A stretch of 64,000 bases of DNA, taken from Spirochaetales bacterium. Lineage in GTDB: Bacteria > Spirochaetota > Spirochaetia > UBA9216. This document shows, piece after piece, positions 56,201-64,000 of the stretch. Location of the stretch: contig JAEINK010000001.1 in assembly GCA_016342585.1 (NCBI GenBank), forward strand, positions 62,001 to 126,000, in the 5' to 3' direction. The position numbers were made by a program, and so were the translations under genes. The notes under the pieces were generated by a model that ran no database searches, was not told the origin of the DNA, and worked only from the letters and a program-made list of their open reading frames with translations. Within the stretch, counting starts at the first letter, position 1; every line of letters starts with the position of its first letter.

Positions 56201-58352
56201 ACTGGCCGGTTACCAGGTTCCGTGTTTTCATTACCAGGTGGTAACGGCTGATCTCACCGGGCATCCCCGTAAAAAAGAGATTATCACTGGCTATGGGCGA
56301 ATCCTCATTGATTTCCGGTACGGGTATTTCTCCCATGGCATAATTATAATGGACAGCTTCATTTTCACCCGGGGTTGTTATATATAGGATAACGGTTTTA
56401 TCATTATAGATCCCTTCAGATTCTATGCCGTAATAGCCCGGAGCATTGGGAATGGTGCCGGGAATAACGATGCGCTTCGATGAAGCGGGGCCTTTTACAC
56501 CGGCCTCATCCTCCACCCACGCCGAAACATTTAAAATAGTCTTTTCATTATCATTGCCATGAAGCTGAAATGGATTCATATATTTAATCCCACGAAACTC
56601 TGTACTATCATTCAACCTGTCACGAAGGCTTAAGGAGTAGTAAAGGTTTTCAGGGCCGTAAAGGTAGACAAAACCATCCCGGTGCTCTATGAGTGGTCTG
56701 ATATTTGATCTTTTATCTATCTTAATCTCCAGAACCTCGGTGGGTTCCGAAAGGTTTCCCGCACTATCCTTCGAGGCAAAAACCATGAAGAATGAAGTAC
56801 TCTGTCCCGAAGGGACATCGAGGATAACCTCTCCGGGGAAAATGGGAGAATTCCTGTTTAATGTTTTAAGCTTATCCGCCTCCTGACTGATTTCATAAAG
56901 AACCTGATTCCCAGCCGATGGGGGTTGAACATTGATCAGGGCTTCACTGTTCGATGAATCCTGATACACAGCAGGAACCGGTGTATCGGGAACAGCCCTG
57001 TTGTAGGTAAAAAGCCTGGATGTCTCAGCACTTACATTTCCATTTTTACTGAATGCCCGTGCTTTAACGATGATTGATCCCGTACTGCTTTCATCGGGGA
57101 TATTCAGCAAGAAGGGGGCGTTATAAGGCTCCGAATTCAAATCGGGAGAAGTTCCATCCAGGGTATAATACATGGTTGAGAAATCTGATCCCTCAAGGGT
57201 AATCTGGGTTCTCGATGTTAAAGGCGAGTTCTCCCGGCTCAGGATGACAGGATCGGCAGGATAACGGTTATCGAGGATATAGAAATATCTGAATTCAGCA
57301 TTCTCTTCATCTTCCGTTTTTATCCTCATGGGAACACTTCTATACCCCTGGGGGATGGAGTGAAGTTTTATATCCCCGGTAAATTCAGGATCAGGAAATT
57401 CTGGACTCCTCTCGGCAAGGCAGTAATATCCCACAAGATCGGAGGCACGAAAATTTAAAGTTGAACTATAGGACCCACTGTCCGGTGCATTCTCTAAATA
57501 CTCGTCCCCGGCTGTAAATTCTACCGTATAGTTTTCCGGGGCCTCGGCACCGTTAAGGGGCATAGCCGCAATTTTTAAGGTGATATCACCCGAATGCCTG
57601 ATAAGAACAGGACCGGAATACTCATTCCCCGAAAGAACGGGATCGGCGCCGTTGGTGGTAAACCGGATCCATCTATATCCCCTCTCTTTCAAATAGAGCA
57701 TCTGAAGATTCCGGAAATTCCCCTCAACAGGACTCAGGATCTTAAGACTGCTCTCCTGAACACCAGGGGTGGTAATCCTGAAACCCCAGTTTTCCACGGT
57801 GGATTTATTCCCGGCAGGGTCTACCGAATAGGCTGAAAGTTTATATACATTATCCCCATTCTCCCGGCCAGACAACAGGATCGGTTCTCCTCGCCAGACC
57901 CTTAAGGGAGAGGTTTCACTTCCACCCAGGCTGTAGACAACCTGAGCTTCCGACTGGGATTGAAGGTTTACCGTTACAGGATGATTATAAACCCCTTCAG
58001 GTATGGTTAAAAAAGGAGGCCTGGGAGCCTGTAGATCTATAGTATATTCAAATTCCTGTCGCTGAATTATCATATCGTCTTTCAGCAGGGCAACATTCAG
58101 CTTATACTGCCGCTCCTCTGACGGAAGGGCGGAGAGCAGAAATGGCTCAGAATAGGGAATATCAGGATCTGTCGAATTGTTCCCGAATGAGTAGAGGATC
58201 TTATACTCCTCATCGCAGGTTATCGAGACGACCTGATTCCAGGTGTATGTCCCTGAGTCGGGTGAAACCTGAAGGTCTCCATCCTGTCCGAAAAGGGGCA
58301 GAAAGCCGATTATCAAAAGTATTCCTGTAAAAAGCACATTTCTTAATTTCAT
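53205..58352 (-). CDS. Giant exported protein: Ig-like/chitobiase-type repeats plus beta-helix
   Basis: The protein is about 1715 aa. A signal peptide (about 1-23, LLIIGFLPLFGQ) is followed by some ten or more Ig-like units to about residue 1190. They have the pattern P-G-Y-x(n)-V-x-L...Y-x(3)-G...P-x(n)-S...I-D, as in CHB_HEX_C/chitobiase-like domains. A DUF1565 start (YISPNGNDLNGGTRSRPFKSLEKAV, about 1203) then leads into a right-handed beta-helix of about 450 aa. Such proteins are usually surface-bound or secreted, and bind or cut polysaccharide. No catalytic residues are evident. I use ATG 58352, four bases after the phosphoribosyltransferase stop, since it directly precedes the signal peptide. 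Confidence 0.8.
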   Translation of the reverse strand: MKLRNVLFTGILLIIGFLPLFGQDGDLQVSPDSGTYTWNQVVSITCDEEYKILYSFGNNSTDPDIPYSEPFLLSALPSEERQYKLNVALLKDDMIIQRQEFEYTIDLQAPRPPFLTIPEGVYNHPVTVNLQSQSEAQVVYSLGGSETSPLRVWRGEPILLSGRENGDNVYKLSAYSVDPAGNKSTVENWGFRITTPGVQESSLKILSPVEGNFRNLQMLYLKERGYRWIRFTTNGADPVLSGNEYSGPVLIRHSGDITLKIAAMPLNGAEAPENYTVEFTAGDEYLENAPDSGSYSSTLNFRASDLVGYYCLAERSPEFPDPEFTGDIKLHSIPQGYRSVPMRIKTEDEENAEFRYFYILDNRYPADPVILSRENSPLTSRTQITLEGSDFSTMYYTLDGTSPDLNSEPYNAPFLLNIPDESSTGSIIVKARAFSKNGNVSAETSRLFTYNRAVPDTPVPAVYQDSSNSEALINVQPPSAGNQVLYEISQEADKLKTLNRNSPIFPGEVILDVPSGQSTSFFMVFASKDSAGNLSEPTEVLEIKIDKRSNIRPLIEHRDGFVYLYGPENLYYSLSLRDRLNDSTEFRGIKYMNPFQLHGNDNEKTILNVSAWVEDEAGVKGPASSKRIVIPGTIPNAPGYYGIESEGIYNDKTVILYITTPGENEAVHYNYAMGEIPVPEINEDSPIASDNLFFTGMPGEISRYHLVMKTRNLVTGQFSEPVELFFTMDLDPPLIPLLTGIEDQAVYSGDVFLSVPDDVEDSVFISFTYFDQTPGDPFGENGGRLFKEKRFSVPDGISRKIFYRIGTEDIAGNRTRGEELHWFVIDNTTPDIPDVAGVPEQGLTSSAVTLLLSQLSRDIIVHYEVSYNGRVPSEINDESPVFDPEGLYFKGTDGLKTPVILRYKARNLAGTWSDDENLLYFVIDRMAPVERGELQFQVMEDLKKFVLSWDVGANQELFFRIPELGDDFLLFNEPVTLDFPDGKDNLTVESYVTDRAGNSSGMQVKSIRFPFLRDGELVGGYPESNLTNNLVRLFRIESSGLIRYEIATGDEEPGSVNRFSPVFPKSMDLDAGNGERIEYSMKIRSFSGIGAGGAGTEQVIDFTIDKTKPLAPVIEGIADGEHYQEDLVITFPNGDSDIYYALQKGFREDNHGFPDFELYTKPHVIESKEGTFDTYRIYAYRKDRAGNQSEIKDWEFYIDREIIYISPNGNDLNGGTRSRPFKSLEKAVAYSEVTGRNTVFMSGGNYEVNETIIIPDELNIFGGFDELSWEPSENIVSTIQTGEFFPADRPVFLIAGKGVFKDLRVAIEGDSASAVIQQEGGDWKLENTEISISESSIKTPIEVFGGKLTLIDSLCSGDRFQGESLLSSSGGTIILESCKIMRSESTRQSLLLSAKEGSTIKVLGTLFSPGSARSTMSIKSVDSDIWIDEQSEIMTGDGSIDAIALHSKDSDITILNSTIENMESGRVVQGIFCENSEIILQDSYLDLSAEVGVVGIQANNSRFLIMGNTLKAKADDFIYIIRTTASSGRGINNYLHGDETADLKGLVIEGGGVSLFHNTMIFRSGEGKTVGIKARNGRELNIINNIIVSDNPGQNGTGIEAENFAVRIQGNNLHGWQTVYKKNVPYITVDELNLSDLSHAGGPMNANIDEGPEKSFSDKFALNPHLRRNSACINGGVDISLQKDLSLDWDRETRPNPDDGIRPQADMGADEYYQE

Positions 58353-58356
58353 AGTT

Positions 58357-58962
58357 CTACTCTTTATCGAAAGCGGTAAACACCTCTTCGAGGTCACTGT
58401 CTGTATCAATATAATATTTCTGTCTCTCTTCGGGTGTTAAACCCACAAGTTCATGACTCATATAATGAATCCACAGATCATCTTCCGGTGTGTTGATCAT
58501 ATGTTTTCGGCAGTAATAATCGGGATGAATATCCAGAGTGTCACACTGATCCCTGAAGCATTTATAGTCATGAACGGCAATTTTCAGGTCGCTTCTAGGG
58601 ATCCCCCTCTCTATAATTACTTTTGCAAGAAAATTCAGGGTCCTTCCCGAGTCAAAGATATCATCGACCAGAAGGATTTTGTCTCCCTGACGAAGATGTT
58701 CTGGACTGTAAGTCCAACCGTCAATGCGCACCTCATCGTGATCTTTTATGCCCTGATAGGATCGGGCAACGACGGCAGCATAAAGGACAGGACGGTTCCC
58801 TTTTGAAACGATTTTGAAGTATTCACTGAGTACATTTCCGATATAGGCACCACCGCGGAGAGAAACATAGATAACATCCGGAATAAATCCTTCAAGATGT
58901 ATTTGTCTTGCCATTTTCAGAGCATTATTTCGAACTTTGTCGTAGGGTAAAAAATCTTTCAT
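58357..58962 (-). CDS. Purine-type phosphoribosyltransferase
   Basis: This 201-aa protein has the PRPP motif ILLVDDIFDSGRTLNFL (about 95-111) and the PPi loop SLRGGAYIG (about 34-42), like xanthine/hypoxanthine phosphoribosyltransferases. It would salvage a purine base to its nucleotide. The exact base is not shown. It stops four bases before the giant protein gene, and a 15-bp palindrome lies just upstream. Confidence 0.82.
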   Translation of the reverse strand: MKDFLPYDKVRNNALKMARQIHLEGFIPDVIYVSLRGGAYIGNVLSEYFKIVSKGNRPVLYAAVVARSYQGIKDHDEVRIDGWTYSPEHLRQGDKILLVDDIFDSGRTLNFLAKVIIERGIPRSDLKIAVHDYKCFRDQCDTLDIHPDYYCRKHMINTPEDDLWIHYMSHELVGLTPEERQKYYIDTDSDLEEVFTAFDKE

Positions 58963-58975
58963 AACAGTAATTGTA

Positions 58976-58990
58976 CACCATCCAATGGTG
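58976..58990. promoter_or_regulatory. Operator-like palindrome before the phosphoribosyltransferase
   Basis: CACCAT and ATGGTG form a perfect 6-3-6 inverted repeat 14 bp upstream of the ATG, next to a TACAAT on the minus strand. Confidence 0.4.
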
Positions 58991-59008
58991 ACGGGTACAG
59001 TATAAATT

Positions 59009-59047
59009 AAAAAAAAGCCCGTACACCGGTAAATTTGGTGTACGGGC
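59009..59047 (-). terminator. Terminator of degP
   Basis: GCCCGTACACC and GGTGTACGGGC make an 11-bp perfect stem followed by eight Ts on the minus strand. Confidence 0.94.
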
Positions 59048-59084
59048 CTGTAAGGACATAAAGGGGGTGCCCCCCCATAAAATG

Positions 59085-60575
59085 TTAAGGTACAATACCG
59101 ATTTCCATCTCTACATTACCTTCTCTCAATAGGGTGAAAGTCGTTTTTTTGCTTCCTGCTTCATTAAGATTCTTATAGAAATCTATAACATTTTCTGTAT
59201 CCCTATCATTGATAGCAGTAACAATATCGAAAGTCTTCAATCCTGCCACCTGAGCTTTGGATTTATCGTTTACAATTAAAAGGACACCCTGAACATCCTC
59301 TGCAATTTCAATCTCATCCCTGATCTCATCGTTTAAGGGAATCACAGAAAAACCAGGCCAGAGATCCATATAGTTGGATGCAATAACCTCGGAATCATCC
59401 CTTTCTCCAATCTTAACTTCGATAGAATCGGCTTTACCATAGCGATAAATGTCGAAAAGAACTTCCTGACCGGGAATAAAGTCGCCGACTGTACGGGATA
59501 AATCCATATAGTCTTTGACAATTTCACCATTAATCTTGCTTACAAAATCTCCGGGAAGAAGACCCGCCTTATCGGCTGGCGAATCTTTGTAAACATTCTG
59601 AATCAGGGCTCCACTGATAGTATCCACTCCCAATGCTTCGGCCAGATCATCATTCACATCGGCGATACTGACACCAAGCCAACCATACTGAATCTCACCA
59701 AGATTAATAAAGTCATTGATGGCCTTCTTGGCATTATTGATGGGAATAGCAAAACCAAGTCCTGAATTGGCCCCGGTGGATGTGGCAATCCAGGTGTTTA
59801 TACCAATAACTTCACCCTTCAGATTGACTAAGGCACCTCCGGAGTTACCCTGATTTATAGCCGCATCGGTCTGAATAAAATCGTTGATGTTCTGTTCAGG
59901 TCCTCTTCGTCCAAGGGCACTCACAATACCCGCAGTTACAGTAGAGACATACCCCAGAGGAGAGCCTACCGCAAGAACCCAATCCCCCACAAAGAGACCG
60001 TCTGAATCCCCCAGCTTTGCTATGGGTATATCCTGATCTTCACTTGTGAATTTGATGACAGCCAGATCCTTTCTTTCATCCCGTCCAACGAGTTCGGCAG
60101 AATATTCGGTTGTATCGTACAAAATAACATTGATTTCATCCGCTGTTTCAATGACATGGTTATTGGTTAGAACATAATATTCATTTTCCTCTTTCTGTAC
60201 GATAACACCGGATCCAAGCCCCTGACTTCTGTACTCACGTTCCTCTCCACCATCTTCCTCTGCCCCTTCGGGAAAGAGAAAGTTAAATGGCCAACCGCCG
60301 ACTTCCGGTGCTTTCTGAGTTTTAATCTCTGTGACGGTAATCTCTACAACGACAGGTAGAACGGAAGCAGAGATATTTCTAAATGAATTCTGCATTTGTT
60401 CCAACTGCATTACAGCCTTATCTTCCTGAAGTGAATCCTGAGCCCTCACAGCCCCCGGATTCACATTGGTTGAACATGAAAAACTTATCAAGGCCAAACC
60501 GAAACCTGCAATTATTCCAAAAAGGATCAGGTTGACAAGGAAGAATTTTTTTGATGACAATAATTTCTTAAACAT
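59085..60575 (-). CDS. degP: DegP/HtrA periplasmic serine protease
   Basis: This 496-aa protein has a membrane or signal segment (about 12-33, ending in SFSCS, possibly lipidated at the Cys), a trypsin-like domain (about 50-270) and two PDZ domains (about 285-370 and 395-490). The catalytic triad is visible: His in NNHVIE near 140, Asp in KDLAVIKF near 170 and Ser in GNSGGAL near 241. It degrades or refolds misfolded envelope proteins. GGAGGAA lies nine bases before the ATG. The first PDZ loop GWLGVS is normal. Confidence 0.95.
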   Translation of the reverse strand: MFKKLLSSKKFFLVNLILFGIIAGFGLALISFSCSTNVNPGAVRAQDSLQEDKAVMQLEQMQNSFRNISASVLPVVVEITVTEIKTQKAPEVGGWPFNFLFPEGAEEDGGEEREYRSQGLGSGVIVQKEENEYYVLTNNHVIETADEINVILYDTTEYSAELVGRDERKDLAVIKFTSEDQDIPIAKLGDSDGLFVGDWVLAVGSPLGYVSTVTAGIVSALGRRGPEQNINDFIQTDAAINQGNSGGALVNLKGEVIGINTWIATSTGANSGLGFAIPINNAKKAINDFINLGEIQYGWLGVSIADVNDDLAEALGVDTISGALIQNVYKDSPADKAGLLPGDFVSKINGEIVKDYMDLSRTVGDFIPGQEVLFDIYRYGKADSIEVKIGERDDSEVIASNYMDLWPGFSVIPLNDEIRDEIEIAEDVQGVLLIVNDKSKAQVAGLKTFDIVTAINDRDTENVIDFYKNLNEAGSKKTTFTLLREGNVEMEIGIVP

Positions 60576-60629
60576 AATATATTTCCTCCAATAATTTAAA
60601 AAACGTTTCAGAGGATAAGTTACTAATAA

Positions 60630-61379
60630 TCAATCAATTTGTGTAAGAATTTCGGTATGATCTTCGAAAATCGCTATGGTATGCTCAAAATGAGCTGAGA
60701 TCAGCTTATCCACCGTTTCTACGGTCCACTCGTCTTCATGAATAAAAACATCATCAAGCCCAAGGTTAATCATTGGTTCAATCGCAATGGTCATTCCAGG
60801 TTTTAATCTCGGGTTGGGTCCACGTCCTACATAGTTAGGGATCTGCGGGTCTTCATGAAGCTCCAAACCTACCCCATGACCACAGAATTCACGAACAACA
60901 CCATAACCGTGCTTGTCTGCTACCGCAAAAACAGCTTTGGATATATCCTTAACCCTGTTTCCCGCCACGGCGGCTTCTATCCCTTTCTTAAGGCATAATT
61001 TTGTTACATCAAGGAGTTTCTGTGCTTCATCGGAGATCTTTCCCACTGGTATAGTCCGTGCACTGTCACTTAAATAACCATCAAGATCTATACCAAGGTC
61101 CAGGCTGATAACATCGCCCTCCTTCAGCTTCTGAGAACCGGGGATACCATGTATAACAACTGAGTTTACACTGGTGCATAAAGAGCCGGGATAACCGTGG
61201 TAGTTTAAAAAGGCGGGACGCCCCCCTCCTGAAAGTATAAGTTCCCTGGCAACATCATCAAGTTCTTTAGTTGTAATTCCGGGTACAATATGTTTTTCAA
61301 TCTCATTATATACTCTGGCGAGCATCTTGCAGGATTTTCTGATTCCATCAATTTGTTTCTCATTTTTGAGTTTTATCAT
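60630..61379 (-). CDS. map: Methionine aminopeptidase type I
   Basis: This 249-aa enzyme removes the initiator Met. The five metal ligands are present: Asp in LDLGI, Asp in SDSART, His in GHGVG, Glu in AIEPM and Glu in FEHT. The length is typical of type Ia. Its ATG follows the stop of the TPR gene without a gap. It is 54 bp before degP and may be part of the same unit. Confidence 0.96.
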   Translation of the reverse strand: MIKLKNEKQIDGIRKSCKMLARVYNEIEKHIVPGITTKELDDVARELILSGGGRPAFLNYHGYPGSLCTSVNSVVIHGIPGSQKLKEGDVISLDLGIDLDGYLSDSARTIPVGKISDEAQKLLDVTKLCLKKGIEAAVAGNRVKDISKAVFAVADKHGYGVVREFCGHGVGLELHEDPQIPNYVGRGPNPRLKPGMTIAIEPMINLGLDDVFIHEDEWTVETVDKLISAHFEHTIAIFEDHTEILTQID

Positions 61380-63038
61380 TTACTGCACCTCTTCGTTTAT
61401 CAATCTCTGGTAAAAAATACCTTCAAGGTGAGCAGGAACGAGTTCGAGCCCACTGTTAATTTCTATAATGGCCCTATCATACTTCATATTTTTATAAAGG
61501 ATAATACCAAGGCGGGTCTTCATTCGTCCTTCAAAAGGAATATTAATAATTTCAGATTCATCCAGTGCTACTATCGCCATTTCCAATAAATCTTCTGCCC
61601 TTTTATAATATCCGGATTTCTCGTTTAGAACGCCCAGGTTATATAAGGCTTCCGGAGTCTCCTCGAGTTCAACCGATTTTTCAAGAAGTGTGGCAGCGGT
61701 TGTAAAATTTCCCTTTATGGCGGCAGCAACACCACGATAACCATTGGACCATCCTGTTTCTCCCCAGTCTCGTTCATAACGGCTGAGAAGGAGGTCAAAC
61801 TCATCCCATATGGACCATGCCATCAGATAGAGAGCAAAACTCTTTACCGGTTCCATACTTCCGTCATATCGGTTAATCAAATCCCAGTATCGCCCCCGTA
61901 CATATTCGGGAGTTCTATGACCGCTCAAAAGATTCACAAGAGCCAGCTCTGCTCGATAATTATTCTCATCAAGGCCGGAAATATCCTCAAGCACCCGTTC
62001 CGCCCCGACATCATCACCGGAATCTATGAGGTATGCCGCATAGAGGATGGATAGTTCGCTGTTCATAGGAAAATACTCAAGCCCTTGTTTCAAGATAGAG
62101 CCATCGGCTCGGTCCCTGGATTTTTTTATAAGGTGAAGATTCGCATAAGGAAGATAGAATTCGGACGGGTTAGACCGGATATATTCTGAATAAAAAACCT
62201 CAGCATCAATGATTTTCTCCTGGTGGAGAAGAATATCACCATAAAGAAGTTCAATTTCAGGTTTTGTTTCACCCCTCTCCCGGATAAGATTCAACATACG
62301 CAGAGCCGTCTCCCACCGCCGGCCGTCCATATTTATTAACAGGCCCAGGTAGGGATGATCATCCCCTAGGTAGTTTCTGAAAACCGATTGCGCCCTTCTT
62401 ATCCGCCCCTGCTCCATGTACAACAATGTCCCATCGAGATAATAAGTAGCAATGCCTGTTTGCTCTCCCGCATGAATAAAGATGTCAGGATCCCTGCCGG
62501 TCATCACATTCAGATAGGGATTCCCCTGAAGACCTCGTTCAGCCACAATCTTAAGGTTCAGTTTATCCTTGTAACGAAGAAGGGTTTCGGCTGTGAGGGA
62601 GTTATAGAGCTCATTTGTTAACTCTCCTGATTTTTCAAAAGCAGCCTCATATCTTCCGGATTTTAATAAACCCCAGACGCCGACCGCTTTAATATCTTCT
62701 CTCCCCGGGAATTTTTCTGCAACGGATATGGAGAGTGCTGAAAACCTTGAAAAATCATCGGTTATGACAGCAAGGTTATAATATTGTTTCAATAATTTCA
62801 TATGTTCTACAGAGGTGACAGGAACATCGGTCAGAGATTCAAGAAGGTCTTCCGCTTCAGTTGAATACCCTTCGGATAGAAGCTCTGCGGCTTCGGTTAG
62901 GACAAGAGAAAATTTCTCCTGTCTGCGCTTCCTGATTACTCCTTTGTAAATAAAAAAGGAACCGAAAGTCACAGACAGGATTAGTAAGAAACCTGCTGAA
63001 AGAAAAATTATCTTTTTTACATTGGATGAAAATTTCAT
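61380..63038 (-). CDS. Membrane-anchored TPR protein
   Basis: This 552-aa protein has one N-terminal helix (about 10-30) and a periplasmic helical solenoid with about 12 TPR-like units. Units are clearest near EALYNLGVLNEKSGYYKRAEDLLE (about 465-490). No enzyme domain is visible. It lies between nusB (11-bp gap) and map (no gap). Confidence 0.8.
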   Translation of the reverse strand: MKFSSNVKKIIFLSAGFLLILSVTFGSFFIYKGVIRKRRQEKFSLVLTEAAELLSEGYSTEAEDLLESLTDVPVTSVEHMKLLKQYYNLAVITDDFSRFSALSISVAEKFPGREDIKAVGVWGLLKSGRYEAAFEKSGELTNELYNSLTAETLLRYKDKLNLKIVAERGLQGNPYLNVMTGRDPDIFIHAGEQTGIATYYLDGTLLYMEQGRIRRAQSVFRNYLGDDHPYLGLLINMDGRRWETALRMLNLIRERGETKPEIELLYGDILLHQEKIIDAEVFYSEYIRSNPSEFYLPYANLHLIKKSRDRADGSILKQGLEYFPMNSELSILYAAYLIDSGDDVGAERVLEDISGLDENNYRAELALVNLLSGHRTPEYVRGRYWDLINRYDGSMEPVKSFALYLMAWSIWDEFDLLLSRYERDWGETGWSNGYRGVAAAIKGNFTTAATLLEKSVELEETPEALYNLGVLNEKSGYYKRAEDLLEMAIVALDESEIINIPFEGRMKTRLGIILYKNMKYDRAIIEINSGLELVPAHLEGIFYQRLINEEVQ

Positions 63039-63048
63039 TATCTTGATA

Positions 63049-63465
63049 TTAACCCAATCGTTTCTTTATTCCGTCAAGAACTCCATTTATGAATTTGTAT
63101 GAATCATCATTCCCAAAATCTTTGGAAATATCAACGGCTTCATCTATGGTAACCGATTGGGGTATATCTTCCTGGTATTTCAATGAGTAGACCGAAAGCC
63201 TCAGGATAGCCAGATCTACCTTTGAGACCCTGTTGAAATCCCAGTGCTCGAGTTGTCTTTTTATCTCGGCGTCCACATCCTCAATCTTTTCCAGAGTTCC
63301 GGATAAAAGCAACCTGGCAAACATGAGTGAATCCTGAGCGATCTTTTCCTGCTCGGCCTCTTCCAGCCATGAAAACAGGAGAAGATCATCAATATCCTGG
63401 TTTACCGTATCCCAGCTATAGAGGGCCTGAAATGCCAGTACCCTTCCTTTACGTCTTGATCCCAT
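63049..63465 (-). CDS. nusB: Transcription antitermination protein NusB
   Basis: This 138-aa all-helical protein starts GSRRKGRVLAFQALYSWD and ends TIDEAVDISKDFGNDDSYKFINGVLDGI, the hallmarks of NusB. It binds boxA RNA with NusE in rRNA antitermination. It begins two bases after the PpiC-like gene stop. Confidence 0.95.
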   Translation of the reverse strand: MGSRRKGRVLAFQALYSWDTVNQDIDDLLLFSWLEEAEQEKIAQDSLMFARLLLSGTLEKIEDVDAEIKRQLEHWDFNRVSKVDLAILRLSVYSLKYQEDIPQSVTIDEAVDISKDFGNDDSYKFINGVLDGIKKRLG

Positions 63466-63467
63466 TC

Positions 63468-64000
63468 TTATTCCAGGTTCTCTTCAAAAATATTGATTTC
63501 AGCCTGACTTTTCAGCTCTTCAATAAGCTGTTCAAGGGCCTTTTGAAGGATTAGCTGATTTTTCTGCCCAATAAGTAACTGAGCAATATACTCCTGAACC
63601 GTTTCAGTGGATTCCGGACTGATAGTATCCGTGAGGGCAAGGAGTTTGGCCGGGTGGTATTCTGTAACCTTTACAATATGATATCCGAGTTTGGATGTAA
63701 GAACCGAAGAGACATCCCCTTTATCCATGAGAAATACTTTGTCTACGAAATCCTGACCGAAATAAGCACCCGGACGTGTATCGTTAATGGCCATATAACC
63801 GGCATCTCCCCCCCGATACATTCTCTGCTCATCATCGGTATACTCCATTACAAGCTGTTGAAAATCGGTACCGTTGGTGTACTTTCGGTAAGCCTCTTCA
63901 GCCTGACGCAAAGCATCACTCCTCTGGCTGGCGCTCAGATTCACAGTAGAAATAAATATATGGCTAAACCGGACTATATCCGGATTGGAAAATTCATTTC
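63468..64000 (-). CDS. PpiC/SurA-type peptidyl-prolyl isomerase, partial
   Basis: The frame is open to the window edge, so the N-terminus is missing. The GTG at 63944 is an internal valine, because the upstream codons (PDIVRFSHIFIST) belong to the same parvulin domain. The domain has GGDAGYM, and LTSKLGYHIVKV is the classic parvulin end. A helical C-terminal tail follows. It would assist folding of exported outer-membrane proteins. It is followed directly by nusB. Confidence 0.85.
   Translation of the reverse strand, partial: NEFSNPDIVRFSHIFISTVNLSASQRSDALRQAEEAYRKYTNGTDFQQLVMEYTDDEQRMYRGGDAGYMAINDTRPGAYFGQDFVDKVFLMDKGDVSSVLTSKLGYHIVKVTEYHPAKLLALTDTISPESTETVQEYIAQLLIGQKNQLILQKALEQLIEELKSQAEINIFEENLE

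Noticed and set aside
53205-58352. CRISPR-like or tandem DNA repeats within the giant genes
   Set aside because: Repetition is at protein level with divergent codons. No direct DNA repeats with regular spacers are seen.

Overview
The window is a gene-dense chromosomal segment of a spirochaete (order Spirochaetales, Treponema/Spirochaeta relatives). The strongest marker is cfpA, the cytoplasmic filament protein, at 37.0-39.05 kb. It is supported by a treponeme-like dnaG-rpoD-rnpB-mreBCD-mrdA-rodA block and by a cluster resembling the T. pallidum TP0746-TP0751 neighbourhood (T. pallidum gene order is recalled from memory). I see no phage, insertion sequence, CRISPR array or rRNA. The window opens inside an rluB-like gene and closes inside a parvulin-type isomerase gene.

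Layout. 0-9.2 kb (+): end of a pseudouridine synthase gene, cmk, rpsA, a terminator, a GAF-type sigma-54 activator, a TPR membrane protein, a terminator and promoter, a CHASE2 adenylate cyclase, a lipoprotein, a small membrane protein and mazG. 9.2-30.4 kb (-): two tRNAs (Thr, Tyr), a YkgJ Fe-S protein, a metallo-beta-lactamase-fold hydrolase, a 66-aa protein, a 1422-aa barrel/Ig-repeat/OmpA protein, mltG, dnaG, rpoD, a zinc-ribbon protein, rnpB, a TPR protein, mreB, mreC, mreD, mrdA, rodA and a radical-SAM/DUF2344 protein. Many neighbours share overlapping stop and start codons. This block joins replication and transcription initiation with the elongation machinery of the cell wall.

30.5-43.2 kb: a TPR protein, a 181-aa protein, then (-) cfpA, a 346-aa protein and a divergent pyruvate phosphate dikinase homologue. 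Divergently (+) come a VWA protein, nrnA and a large lipoprotein. 43.2-50.0 kb (-): purH split into two genes, an LCP-family protein, miaB, a LapA-like protein and a SPOR/TPR protein, tightly packed. 50.3-52.2 kb (+): an isolated outer-membrane protein and lipoprotein pair, flanked by similar short repeats. 52.3-64 kb (-): a soluble MotA-like protein, a 1715-aa surface protein (Ig-like repeats plus beta-helix), a purine phosphoribosyltransferase, a DegP protease, map, a TPR protein, nusB and a PpiC isomerase.

The most interesting points are: the cfpA locus with lysine/AT-hook tails and a PPDK homologue whose ATP site looks degraded; a free-standing PurH split with an altered cyclohydrolase motif; a membrane-free MotA cytoplasmic module; an outer-membrane/peptidoglycan protein built from alternating A/B repeats; and a VWA-nrnA-lipoprotein cluster that may be the ancestral form of the T. 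pallidum TP0750/TP0751 pair.
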